A DNA stretch of 64,000 nucleotides from Bacillota bacterium. Lineage in GTDB: Bacteria; Bacillota; Clostridia; Christensenellales; Christensenellaceae. A model generated the notes under the pieces. That model saw nothing but the letters and a program-made list of their open reading frames with translations, searched no databases and was not told where the DNA came from. Positions 18,404 through 26,294 of the stretch are shown piece by piece. A program made the translations under genes and the position numbers. The stretch lies in assembly GCA_023393165.1 (NCBI GenBank), contig JAEWMJ010000029.1, positions 1-64,000 on the forward strand, written 5' to 3'. Position 1 is the stretch's first letter, and the number at the start of each line of letters is the position of its first letter.

Positions 18404-19675
18404 TTAGTCTTCCAACGCTATTGTGCTTTTCTTCACCGGGTGATGTCCCTTCCGATCATCCGTTTTTTTTAATACCAACATCTCATTGATATCCTTCGCC
18501 TTGCCTGGTTCGGTGTTATGTTCGGTACAATTGTACCCCCGCTCCTCCAGCATTCGCCTTATGCCGGCCGCCGCATCCTGCTGCTCCGGTCCAGCCTTGA
18601 ATGTTATGTTCTTTATCTGCGGATTAGCGGCAAGGTAACGTTCGAACCCCTCCCTGTCATTAAAACTGCACAGAATCATGGTATCCGTCTTGTTCCAACT
18701 GGTGCAGGCGTACCCCTGTTTTTTGAGCTTCATTGTGAACTCCTCGGTCTTCTGCCGCCCGGCAATATCGTTATCCAAACAGAAGGAAACATTTTTCACC
18801 TCGGGATGCTGCTTCAGGTATTCGGGCAGGGCTTCATACGCCAGCGCACCCAACGAAAGGTAATGCTTATTACGCCAGTTGCCGCCCGCGGCTTTCTCCA
18901 GGCTCATGTGGCTCATGGCGTCGATGGGGCTTTCATACACGCGCAGCAGGACAGACTCCGCCTCGGGCGTAAAACACCACCCAAACCGCTTTTGACTTCT
19001 TTCCACCTCCCCCCTGTATTGAGGCTTGCCTTCCTGCGTATAAGTGCCTTTCAGCGCGGCGTACTTGGGCACGTTGCCCGGATCATATCCCACAAACACA
19101 CAATTATGATGCTCCGCATCCTCATACAATGTTCCGTGTTTGATCATGTGGTTCACAATTTCATGGTCGATCTGACGGGTCTTGGTCAGATAGGCGATCA
19201 CCCGCTTGTTGTCACTGTTCTTGGGCGGCAGGGCAAACGGCTTCTTTTCCTTTGCTTGCGGTTGTTCTTTTTCAAGCACTCCTTCCGGCCTTATTTGGAC
19301 CTGCTGCTGCTGCAGGGTAGCCTGCGGTTGCCGCTGTTTTCCCTCGTAGCCCTGCAGTTTCGCTTTGATGGATGGCTTTACCTCCGGCATCAGGGGTGAT
19401 TTGCTCACTTCCAGCAACTTTAAAACCGCCTCCTGAAACTCCAGCCCTTCGTACTCCTGCACAAAATGGATAGCATTGCCCTTTATGAAACCTTTCTTTC
19501 CGTTTGTCCGTCCGCTGTACCGCTTCCACAGGTTTCCTGTGATTTTAAGGCTGTCATACTCCGCGTGCCGCCAGGTGTCACCCGAATGATGCACCAACGG
19601 GATTCCCACAGCCGCGCAATATTCAACCAGATCGACACCTGCCGCGGCGCGTATCTGTTCATCTAAAAAACGCAT
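18404..19675 (-). CDS. DUF3991/TOPRIM primase-like protein
   Basis: A 423-residue protein common in conjugative elements. The N-terminal 95 residues (with HHSGDTWRHAEYDSL and KKGFIKGNAIHFV) resemble the primase N-terminal region but lack an obvious cysteine zinc cluster. A glutamine- and lysine-rich linker follows (about 100-150), then the DUF3991 segment. The TOPRIM motif YESPIDAMSH lies near 248 and FCLDNDIAG near 300. It probably primes complementary-strand synthesis or processes element DNA after transfer. The ATG is preceded by AAGGAGGGGG. It is separated from the Tad operon by a plus-strand transporter gene. Confidence 0.85.
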   Translation of the reverse strand: MRFLDEQIRAAAGVDLVEYCAAVGIPLVHHSGDTWRHAEYDSLKITGNLWKRYSGRTNGKKGFIKGNAIHFVQEYEGLEFQEAVLKLLEVSKSPLMPEVKPSIKAKLQGYEGKQRQPQATLQQQQVQIRPEGVLEKEQPQAKEKKPFALPPKNSDNKRVIAYLTKTRQIDHEIVNHMIKHGTLYEDAEHHNCVFVGYDPGNVPKYAALKGTYTQEGKPQYRGEVERSQKRFGWCFTPEAESVLLRVYESPIDAMSHMSLEKAAGGNWRNKHYLSLGALAYEALPEYLKQHPEVKNVSFCLDNDIAGRQKTEEFTMKLKKQGYACTSWNKTDTMILCSFNDREGFERYLAANPQIKNITFKAGPEQQDAAAGIRRMLEERGYNCTEHNTEPGKAKDINEMLVLKKTDDRKGHHPVKKSTIALED

Positions 19676-19826
19676 TTTGTTCCCCCTCCTTTGTAGATTT
19701 CTTTACCGCTCTTACCCAAATTTTTTTGTTTGGCTTCAGCATCAAAGGATAGTCGTTGGTCAGGTCCTGCATACCGCAGATATGTCCCATGACTAAAATC
19801 GATTGCCATAAAAAATACTATCCCAC

Positions 19827-19857
19827 TTGATACTTCATAGCGACTTTATGTTATAAT
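19827..19857 (+). promoter_or_regulatory. Candidate promoter for the EamA transporter gene
   Basis: TTGATA at 19827-19832 and TATAAT at 19852-19857 are separated by 19 bases, slightly long but with a consensus -10. It lies 58 bases before the ATG at 19915 and points towards it. Confidence 0.5.
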
Positions 19858-19914
19858 ATTTTTGTTTGGAATCGCCATTGCATTTCTTTAGTTATAAAAT
19901 TCCGGAGTTTAGGT

Positions 19915-20781
19915 ATGTGGATACTTTTTGCATTTGGATCTGCTGCATTTGCGGGCATTACAGCAATACTTGCAAAATGCGGCATTAAAAACACTGATTC
20001 AAATATTGCCACTGCAATCCGGACAATCGTTGTTCTGGCATTTGCCTGGCTTTTGGTTTTTATTGTTGGCTCTCAAAGCCAGATAAGCGGCGTTCAGGGT
20101 TCAACATTGGTATTTCTTATACTGTCCGGACTGGCTACGGGCGCATCTTGGCTTTGCTATTTCAAAGCATTGCAATGTGGCAATATCAACAAAGTTGTGC
20201 CGGTCGATAAAACCAGCACCATATTATCAATGCTTTTGGCCTTTGTTATCCTGGGCGAAACCATTACATTCTTTGCAGTCATCGGAATGATAACCATAGG
20301 CATAGGCACTTACCTGATGATACAGAAAAAACAAGCCGTAAACACTACTACCGGTGGTAATAAGTGGCTGCTGTACGCTGTTCTTTCTGCTGTCTTTGCA
20401 GCCCTTACATCCATACTCGGAAAAATTGGTATTACGGATATAGAATCCAATCTGGGTACAGCCATCCGCACAGTTGTTGTCCTGATCATGGCCTGGGTTG
20501 TTGTCTTTGTGACCCAAAAACAGCATGAAGTCAAAAAAATTTATAAAAAAGATATGCTTTTTATTTGTCTTTCGGGTATTGCTACCGGAGCATCCTGGCT
20601 CTGTTATTTCAAAGCTCTGCAAACAGGACCTGCGAGCGTCGTCGTTCCCATTGATAAGTTAAGCATTGTTATAACAGTTGCATTTTCCTACTTTGTTTTT
20701 GGGGAAAGGCTTTCAAAAAAGGCATTGTTTGGATTAGTGCTCGTTGTAGCAGGAACACTGGTGCTGTTGATCAAACAGTAG
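19915..20781 (+). CDS. EamA-family (DMT) transporter
   Basis: A 288-residue protein with about ten membrane helices, made of two clearly similar halves. TAIRT(I/V)VVL, GxATGASWLCYFKALQ and a VVPxDKxS segment occur in both halves (first near residues 40-105, second near 180-255). This internal duplication is the hallmark of EamA drug/metabolite transporters, which carry small metabolites across the membrane; the substrate cannot be told from sequence. It is the only plus-strand gene in this part of the element and has its own promoter and GGAG site, so it is probably cargo independent of conjugation. Confidence 0.85.
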   Translation: MWILFAFGSAAFAGITAILAKCGIKNTDSNIATAIRTIVVLAFAWLLVFIVGSQSQISGVQGSTLVFLILSGLATGASWLCYFKALQCGNINKVVPVDKTSTILSMLLAFVILGETITFFAVIGMITIGIGTYLMIQKKQAVNTTTGGNKWLLYAVLSAVFAALTSILGKIGITDIESNLGTAIRTVVVLIMAWVVVFVTQKQHEVKKIYKKDMLFICLSGIATGASWLCYFKALQTGPASVVVPIDKLSIVITVAFSYFVFGERLSKKALFGLVLVVAGTLVLLIKQ

Positions 20782-20925
20782 ATATTTTAACGGTATAAAA
20801 AGTGAAAGCCTCAAGTTCCCTCTTACCCCATTCACTTGTTACCGTAACCATATATAAATGCTCCTTTTTTTTAATAAAACGCAGGCTTCCGGATTTGCAC
20901 CGGTAAACCCCATACGGTGGCCTGC

Positions 20926-20954
20926 AAAAAGGGCCGCCCTGTGAGAGCGGCAAA
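20926..20954 (-). terminator. Terminator of the Tad pilus operon
   Basis: Minus-strand GCCGC/GCGGC stem with a 9-base loop, followed by CCTTTTT, 16-45 bases after the Flp pilin stop. A second, longer inverted repeat (GCAGGC ... GCCTGC, 20881-20925) lies beside it. Confidence 0.65.
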
Positions 20955-20970
20955 ATGCAAATTCGTATTT

Positions 20971-21198
20971 TTATCCAATCGCGCCGTTTACGGTGTTTGT
21001 GACCTTGTCCAGAACGTTCGTAAACAGACCCTGGATCGCCGGGTTCATGATAGCTAAAGCCGAAACCGCCACGATCGCCACCACCGCAATCACGATCATA
21101 GTCTCGGTCGTCACCACCCCACGCTCGTCACGCCCGAACGTGAGCCGCATCCTTTTTCCCGCTTTTCTGGTTTCCTTGTTTTCTTTCATTTTTTTCAT
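20971..21198 (-). CDS. flp: Flp-type (class IVb) pilin
   Basis: A 75-residue prepilin: a basic leader ending in RG, followed by VVTTE and a long hydrophobic helix (about residues 33-53). The glutamate at position +5 after the glycine is the conserved class IV pilin residue, and the G-VVTTE junction is the expected TadV/CpaA cleavage site. The ATG at 21198 has AAGGAGATAT 7 bases upstream, so upstream in-frame codons are not used. It lies just after tadC and is the last gene of the pilus operon, followed by a terminator. The mature protein would polymerise into the Flp pilus fibre. Confidence 0.85.
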   Translation of the reverse strand: MKKMKENKETRKAGKRMRLTFGRDERGVVTTETMIVIAVVAIVAVSALAIMNPAIQGLFTNVLDKVTNTVNGAIG

Positions 21199-21223
21199 TA
21201 TAGATATCTCCTTCATTTTTTTA

Positions 21224-22099
21224 TCAGAGCTGCTCAAACAGCCCAAATATTTTCATAACAAAAGGGACGCCGATCAGCATCCCCATTGCGATAAACATTC
21301 CCGCGTGCGCGGAAAACATCCTGCGCGGCCGGGCATCCAACTCACGCCGGTATCGTTCTTCCTCCATTTTGAGTACGTTTTTCATCAGTTCGTCCAGCGC
21401 ATACCCGTAATCCAGCCCCTGCGCAATACCGATGCAGGCCGATACAAATTCTCCAACTGTATATAACCGGATTCGGCTTTTTAAACGGGTAAGCGCGGCG
21501 ACGGCGTTCCCGGATTTCATATCAAAAAGCAGCCGCTCGATCTCGGATTTCATCTCGGGGCCCGCCACCAGAAGATACCGTTCAAAGAACCCGATCAAAT
21601 CACGGTTTTCCTGCATGGTAAACTTCATGACCTCAATCATGCGCACCAGCTCGGTTTCGATCTTTTCGTCTATCGCCGCGATCTTTTTCTGTTCGTCCTG
21701 GCTGGACCGTATAAAGAGGACGACGCCTAGTGCAGCGAATACAAACATCACCCAAGGCGCTATCAAAAAAGCGAAAGGAACTCCGGCCGCCACCATAACA
21801 AGCGCCTGAACAAACGCCCGCGCCATATACACTTCCGGGCTCATATCCACATCCATGCGCATCAGATCGTCTTCCAGTTTTTCGCGCCGAAGTCCGGACA
21901 AAACCACAAACCGGCTGAAAAACCGGGCAAGCGGCATGACAAACAACGTCTCGATTCCCCGCCCCCATCTCCCGCTTTTTCCACGTGCGGTCCGGACCGC
22001 TTTGGCGGATTCCGGCGACGGGAGCCGAATAACTGCAGCCATGATCCAAAACAAGCCCATGGCCAGCAATATAATAAAAATCAAATATAGTACAATCAA
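21224..22099 (-). CDS. tadC: TadC-like pilus assembly membrane protein (GspF/T2SSF family)
   Basis: A protein of about 291 residues with a starting membrane helix, a basic cytoplasmic region, and paired membrane segments around residues 95-130 and 270-290, as in T2SSF-domain TadC proteins. With TadB it forms the inner-membrane platform on which TadA assembles Flp pilin. The start is set at TTG 22099, with GGGGG 7 bases upstream. An open frame reaching back to 22405 overlaps tadB and has no homology-like character, so it is not used. It sits between tadB and the pilin. Confidence 0.85.
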   Translation of the reverse strand: MIVLYLIFIILLAMGLFWIMAAVIRLPSPESAKAVRTARGKSGRWGRGIETLFVMPLARFFSRFVVLSGLRREKLEDDLMRMDVDMSPEVYMARAFVQALVMVAAGVPFAFLIAPWVMFVFAALGVVLFIRSSQDEQKKIAAIDEKIETELVRMIEVMKFTMQENRDLIGFFERYLLVAGPEMKSEIERLLFDMKSGNAVAALTRLKSRIRLYTVGEFVSACIGIAQGLDYGYALDELMKNVLKMEEERYRRELDARPRRMFSAHAGMFIAMGMLIGVPFVMKIFGLFEQL

Positions 22100-22110
22100 C
22101 CGATCACCCC

Positions 22111-23025
22111 CTAAACATCCAGCGGTCTGTTGACTTTGATGGTACGCAAGGCCGACAGGAACAGCGCCACTATCGCAGCGGCCAGCGTGATTTTTCCGGG
22201 CAGGGTGCCGAACAGCAATGCCGTATAATCTGGAATGATAAATCCGATCAGCAGCGGCACCAGCACAACCAGCAGCACTTCGGTAATAAAATAGATGCAA
22301 TTGCTTCTGACCAGCGTATCCAGTTCCATTTGAAGCCGCTGCGTCATGGACATACGTTTTAGGATCGTGCTGAGCACTTCGCGTAAAGCCCTGTCCGTCT
22401 GGCATTCCATGAGCGTGTCACACCACGCCTTCCAGTAACGGTTGTTTACCTTACTGCGCATCTTCCTGATCGCGTCCGTTACGTTTGGGTTAATCATCTC
22501 AACATCGGATAAAAATGTCCTGAATATCCCCAGCATGGGCTGCTGCAAATTAGGCAGAGATTCCCGAACCGCCGAAATAAAATCCTCGTTCATCCTGTAG
22601 GCGTTGGTAACGACCGTCATTGCCGTCTGTGCACCATCCCCCGTCTTCCGGATATACTGAACGGTGCGAAAACTGATGAACACCAACGGCAGCATCGCCA
22701 TTATGGGAACCAGCACCAGCGCAAGAAACACGTTGTCCAGTGCAAGACCGACGACTATGCCCGAAACCGCAAGCAAAACAGACGCCAGCCTGTATTTCGG
22801 CCAGTCCTTTTCCTGCTCTGCACCGGCCAGCATCTGTTCGGCCTGCATGATGCGCCTGCGGACGGCTCCCGGTGGTTTGCCCGTAATAGCCTCGATCTTT
22901 CGCCGCCGCTTTTCCGCACGTTCGAACCGTCCTGTTATCTTAGCGAAGGTCGAGGGTCCTAAATCGAATAGAATAAAAAAGCCTGCTATCAAAAGCAGGG
23001 TAATGATTATACTTACCGCAGCCAT
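22111..23025 (-). CDS. tadB: TadB-like pilus assembly membrane protein
   Basis: A 304-residue inner-membrane protein with an N-terminal helix, two adjacent helices near residues 77-115, and two at the C-terminus (about 245-300). This is the T2SSF-type layout. The central cytoplasmic part (LPNLQQPMLGIFRTFLSDVEM and following) fits the domain between helix pairs. It overlaps tadA by 13 bases and is followed within 11 bases by tadC, the standard tadABC order. It is expected to form the platform of the Flp pilus machine. Confidence 0.87.
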   Translation of the reverse strand: MAAVSIIITLLLIAGFFILFDLGPSTFAKITGRFERAEKRRRKIEAITGKPPGAVRRRIMQAEQMLAGAEQEKDWPKYRLASVLLAVSGIVVGLALDNVFLALVLVPIMAMLPLVFISFRTVQYIRKTGDGAQTAMTVVTNAYRMNEDFISAVRESLPNLQQPMLGIFRTFLSDVEMINPNVTDAIRKMRSKVNNRYWKAWCDTLMECQTDRALREVLSTILKRMSMTQRLQMELDTLVRSNCIYFITEVLLVVLVPLLIGFIIPDYTALLFGTLPGKITLAAAIVALFLSALRTIKVNRPLDV

Positions 23026-24335
23026 TCCTTCACCCCTCCGTTCTCCAGTATCATCCGCTCAAGGTGCTCCGAAGGCCGGCTCACCTTTTTGTGGCAATCT
23101 TTTATCCGGTCATATTCAAACAAAACTCTGAATGCTATCTCCGTCCCTGTCCATTCCACTTCCGCAACGCTCATAATTTTTCGGCTCTCATCCTCAAGCT
23201 GCTTCGTATAACACACCACCGGAAAGGCTTCACAGATCATCTGCCGCAGCAGATCGTCCGTAAACGCCCGCGCGTACTCCGATTCACGGCAGTACATCAG
23301 CATCTTGGAATAGGTCTTTTGAGGACTGCCCGCATGTATGGATGTTGCAACCGCATGGCCGGACAACGCCGACGACAGCGCCGTATACGCTTCCTCCCCC
23401 CGCATCTCGGCCACGACGATGACGTCCGGCGTAAACCGCAAGAAGCGCCTGAGCAAATGATTCTGGCTGATAGTATACTGCCTGTTGCTCGATTCTCGCG
23501 TCCGGGTGTGGATCACGGATGAAACAGCCTTGCCGCCGGCATCCCGCTCCACCAGATTCAACTCCCTGTTTTCCTCCATGGAAAGAATCCTTTTTTTGCT
23601 TGTGAGCTGCGAAAGCAGGTACTCCAGCAGCGTTGTTTTCCCGCTGCCCGTCTCTCCGGATATGACCACCGACACCCCGCATCCCAGACAATGTTGAAGG
23701 AATTCCAACTCTTCCCTTGTGGCGGTCTTTTCCTCCAGCAATTCTTTTTCCGTGATCCTGACCGCCCGCTGACGGCGTATCACAAACGCTACTCCGGCGT
23801 CGCTGTCCACTACCGGATAAATCCATGCTGAAATACGCACTCCGCGCATGAAATACGAATCCACATCCGGCGTGCTTTCATCCAACTGGTAGCCGCCTAA
23901 CCGCACCATTTTTTTGATCGTATCGATCGCGTGCTGCGGATTTCTGAAATGTACCGGGTACTTGACCGCCTTTTTTCCCACGTATACCACTTCAATATCA
24001 TCCCAGGAGTTGCCACGGATTTCTTCCACACGGTCGTCGTACAGCAGCGGTTCCAGAAAAGCATATCCCGCCATGTCCCCGATCAGACGATCCGCCAGAT
24101 CTTCGGGCGTATAGTCCCCGTACGAAAACTCCCGCGCGGCCACATGCTGCAGCACTATATCAAAAAGCGCCTTTTTTGCCGCCGCGTCCTCCAGCGTGGC
24201 CTGCAACTCCCCAGCGTAATTATCCGACACATACTGCTGCACTTCTCTTAAAATGCTTTCGTATCCGCTGTCCTCCGGAAGGCTTGCCGCCTTTTCATCC
24301 TTGACCATAAAAAACGAAGATAATTTCTTACCCAT
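23013..24335 (-). CDS. tadA: TadA/CpaF secretion ATPase
   Basis: A 440-residue hexameric ATPase that powers Flp pilus assembly. The Walker A motif GETGSGKTT is near residue 228, followed by the Asp-box-like SMEENRELNL region and Walker B/His box VIVVAEMRGEEAYTA near 300. The motif order and length match CpaF/TadA. It overlaps tadZ (8 bases) upstream and tadB (13 bases) downstream. All key nucleotide-binding residues are present, so the machine is likely functional. Confidence 0.93.
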   Translation of the reverse strand: MGKKLSSFFMVKDEKAASLPEDSGYESILREVQQYVSDNYAGELQATLEDAAAKKALFDIVLQHVAAREFSYGDYTPEDLADRLIGDMAGYAFLEPLLYDDRVEEIRGNSWDDIEVVYVGKKAVKYPVHFRNPQHAIDTIKKMVRLGGYQLDESTPDVDSYFMRGVRISAWIYPVVDSDAGVAFVIRRQRAVRITEKELLEEKTATREELEFLQHCLGCGVSVVISGETGSGKTTLLEYLLSQLTSKKRILSMEENRELNLVERDAGGKAVSSVIHTRTRESSNRQYTISQNHLLRRFLRFTPDVIVVAEMRGEEAYTALSSALSGHAVATSIHAGSPQKTYSKMLMYCRESEYARAFTDDLLRQMICEAFPVVCYTKQLEDESRKIMSVAEVEWTGTEIAFRVLFEYDRIKDCHKKVSRPSEHLERMILENGGVKEWLR

Positions 24336-25056
24336 TGACGTCCTCCTGTTTTCCGAGTACTAAAAGATCGTCTGCCACCTTGCGTACTTCTTTGTCCCAT
24401 AACTTGCCGGTCTTGCCCTCTCCCACAAAATCCCGCCCGCAGGCCGCGACATACAATAGTTCCTTTGAAAAAGGAAAATTGTATTCCACCCTCCGCCCGG
24501 ACGTTTTTTCAAAAGCGCTAATGTCGTGCCAGGCTTGGGTCTTTGATAACGCCATCCGGACAGGGCACGCAGATGATTTAAATAGGCGCTGCATCGCATA
24601 GAGACTGTTTATCCCCTCCGCGTCGCATGACGTCATAAACAACGGTATATCCGCCCGCTCGACCGAGACCGGTAGAAACGGGTCCATACTCTGTCCGGAC
24701 AGATCGATCACAATATGGGAAACTTCCTTTAAGGCTTCCTCAATAAAGTATGTTGCCTGCTGCGCGTTATCTAAATCCACCGGATACGAAAACACATCGT
24801 CCAGCATGGACGTTCCCGCAAAAAACAGGTTCCTTATTTTCTCATGCTGCTGTAGGTACGGCGCGACAGGCTGCCTGCTTGCAAGCGACAGGTAATGCCC
24901 CAAGGAACGAAGGCCGCTGTCCTGCCGGATGGTGGTGGGCAGAGTCATATCCGTGTTGACAACGAGCGTCAGATCATCCCGCGCCAGATATCCTGCGACT
25001 GCTTTTGCGACACTGGTTTTGCCGATACCGTCGCGCCCCATTATACTTATGACCAT
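24328..25056 (-). CDS. tadZ: TadZ/CpaE-like MinD-family ATPase
   Basis: A 242-residue MinD/ParA-like protein without the receiver-like N-terminal domain of longer CpaE proteins. The P-loop GRDGIGKTS (7-15) lacks the signature lysine of the deviant Walker A motif; the HIVIDLSGQ segment near 115 corresponds to Walker B. TadZ proteins place the pilus machine at a site in the cell. It lies between cpaB and tadA and overlaps both, so it belongs to the operon. Confidence 0.8.
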   Translation of the reverse strand: MVISIMGRDGIGKTSVAKAVAGYLARDDLTLVVNTDMTLPTTIRQDSGLRSLGHYLSLASRQPVAPYLQQHEKIRNLFFAGTSMLDDVFSYPVDLDNAQQATYFIEEALKEVSHIVIDLSGQSMDPFLPVSVERADIPLFMTSCDAEGINSLYAMQRLFKSSACPVRMALSKTQAWHDISAFEKTSGRRVEYNFPFSKELLYVAACGRDFVGEGKTGKLWDKEVRKVADDLLVLGKQEDVNG

Positions 25057-25856
25057 AACTGCAGTTCCTCCTTTTTTAAATACTGCAAACGTTCGTCTCC
25101 CCTCGCGACCAGTACCAGATGCAGCGTTGCTCCGTTGTCGATCTCCACCAGCTTTTTCGCCTGATCCGCATTGACATAAAACGATACCGTTGCCGGAATC
25201 GCGGTCGTATCCGTTTTATCGCCGGTTTGATTCCCGCTGTATATTCCCGCCACCTCCACATATCTCAGCTCGTCCGGCAATATTGCGTTATCGGGTATCT
25301 CGGGTGCCGCCGGCTGCGTCGGTGTTGCTGCAGATGCAGCTGTTTCCGATGAACTTGTGCTCACCTCTGCCGAAGGTTCAGGCTGCATAGCGGTGGTTAA
25401 AATGGAGGTGCTTGTCCCTGCATTTTGTTTGCTTGGAACCGCATACACCGAAACCAAGTCGCCCGGTTTCAACGCGCCCGATACGCCCGCTGCCGGAGAT
25501 GGGATGGTCACAGACACGATCATCTTATTTCCCGTCACAGTGATTCCCTGTTCTGTAATTTGTGCATTAGACAGCTTGGTCGCCGTTACATAATCCGACC
25601 TGCCGATAAACCGGCTTGCGTATTTTCCGATCACATCGCCCGGCTTTGAAGCCGTATCCGATGGAATAGACTGCGTAAAAACCTCGGCGGTCTGCACCAT
25701 GGCTGCGCTGATTTGCGTGCCCTCCGGAATATCCTGCACGGCGATGACCGCCTCTGTCTTTCTGTACTGCTGTTCGTTGTATTTTGGAATAAGCACGAAT
25801 CCGATTGCGATTGCAAGCAGAATACACACCGCCGCCAATACTGTTCTTTTTTTCAA
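25047..25856 (-). CDS. cpaB: CpaB/RcpC-like SAF-domain protein
   Basis: A 269-residue protein with an N-terminal membrane anchor (about residues 5-24) and a SAF domain, including AVQDIPEGTQISAAMVQ near 40-55. A serine/threonine/proline-rich linker (about 150-190) follows. SAF-domain CpaB/RcpC proteins occur in Tad operons and are thought to contact peptidoglycan or carbohydrate outside the membrane. It starts one base after the prepilin peptidase gene ends and overlaps tadZ by 10 bases. Confidence 0.85.
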   Translation of the reverse strand: MKKRTVLAAVCILLAIAIGFVLIPKYNEQQYRKTEAVIAVQDIPEGTQISAAMVQTAEVFTQSIPSDTASKPGDVIGKYASRFIGRSDYVTATKLSNAQITEQGITVTGNKMIVSVTIPSPAAGVSGALKPGDLVSVYAVPSKQNAGTSTSILTTAMQPEPSAEVSTSSSETAASAATPTQPAAPEIPDNAILPDELRYVEVAGIYSGNQTGDKTDTTAIPATVSFYVNADQAKKLVEIDNGATLHLVLVARGDERLQYLKKEELQLWS

Positions 25857-26282
25857 TTACATCATCTCCCTAACAATTAGAATCGCGGCTGCAGCGGGCG
25901 CGTAGAACGCGCCCAGAGCCACATTGTCACCTGCCCGCTTGCAGGCAAACAAAATATATATGAACGCCGCTATACCCATGAGCGCCAGCGAAATACAAAA
26001 ATCCGGCAGCCCCAGATACAGCGCGGAAACAAACAGCAGCTTGACGTCCCCCGCACCCAGCACGCCTTTTCTCCAAGGAATCAGCAGCAAGAGCGTTGCT
26101 CCCGCCGTCACAAAGCTGCAAACGTCGAACTGCCCAAGCAAATCAAAAAGGGCGATCGCCAGTAGTACGGCCACCGCCCTGTTGGGAATCCTTCTTTCTC
26201 TCAGATCCCAAAACATGCAATATATCAGGAGAAACAAAAAACATCCGGATAAAGCCGGATGTCCTATGGCAACAATATTCAT
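25857..26282 (-). CDS. tadV: TadV/CpaA-like A24 prepilin peptidase
   Basis: A 141-residue polytopic membrane aspartyl protease that would cleave the Flp and TadE-type prepilins. Both catalytic aspartates are visible: the one in WDLRERRIPN (near residue 26) and the one in GAGDVKLL (near 78, the GxGD motif). The length is typical of the short TadV form without the methyltransferase domain. It lies between the CARDB-domain protein gene and cpaB on the same strand. Confidence 0.9.
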   Translation of the reverse strand: MNIVAIGHPALSGCFLFLLIYCMFWDLRERRIPNRAVAVLLAIALFDLLGQFDVCSFVTAGATLLLLIPWRKGVLGAGDVKLLFVSALYLGLPDFCISLALMGIAAFIYILFACKRAGDNVALGAFYAPAAAAILIVREMM

Positions 26283-26294
26283 TTGTTTGTCCCT

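Noticed and set aside
18518..19399. Plus-strand frame of 293 codons opposite the primase gene
   Set aside because: No ribosome site or family resemblance, and the TOPRIM motifs are on the minus strand.
19670..19790. 43-codon minus-strand frame (MGHICGMQDLTNDYP start) before the primase
   Set aside because: It has no ribosome site and overlaps the primase start; possible fragment of a displaced ICE gene but unsupported.
20771..20953. Minus-strand 60-codon frame after the Flp pilin
   Set aside because: It covers the operon terminator and has no ribosome site.
21224..22405. Longer TadC frame of 393 codons
   Set aside because: The first 102 codons are an out-of-frame reading of tadB; a TTG with a good ribosome site at 22099 gives the normal TadC length.
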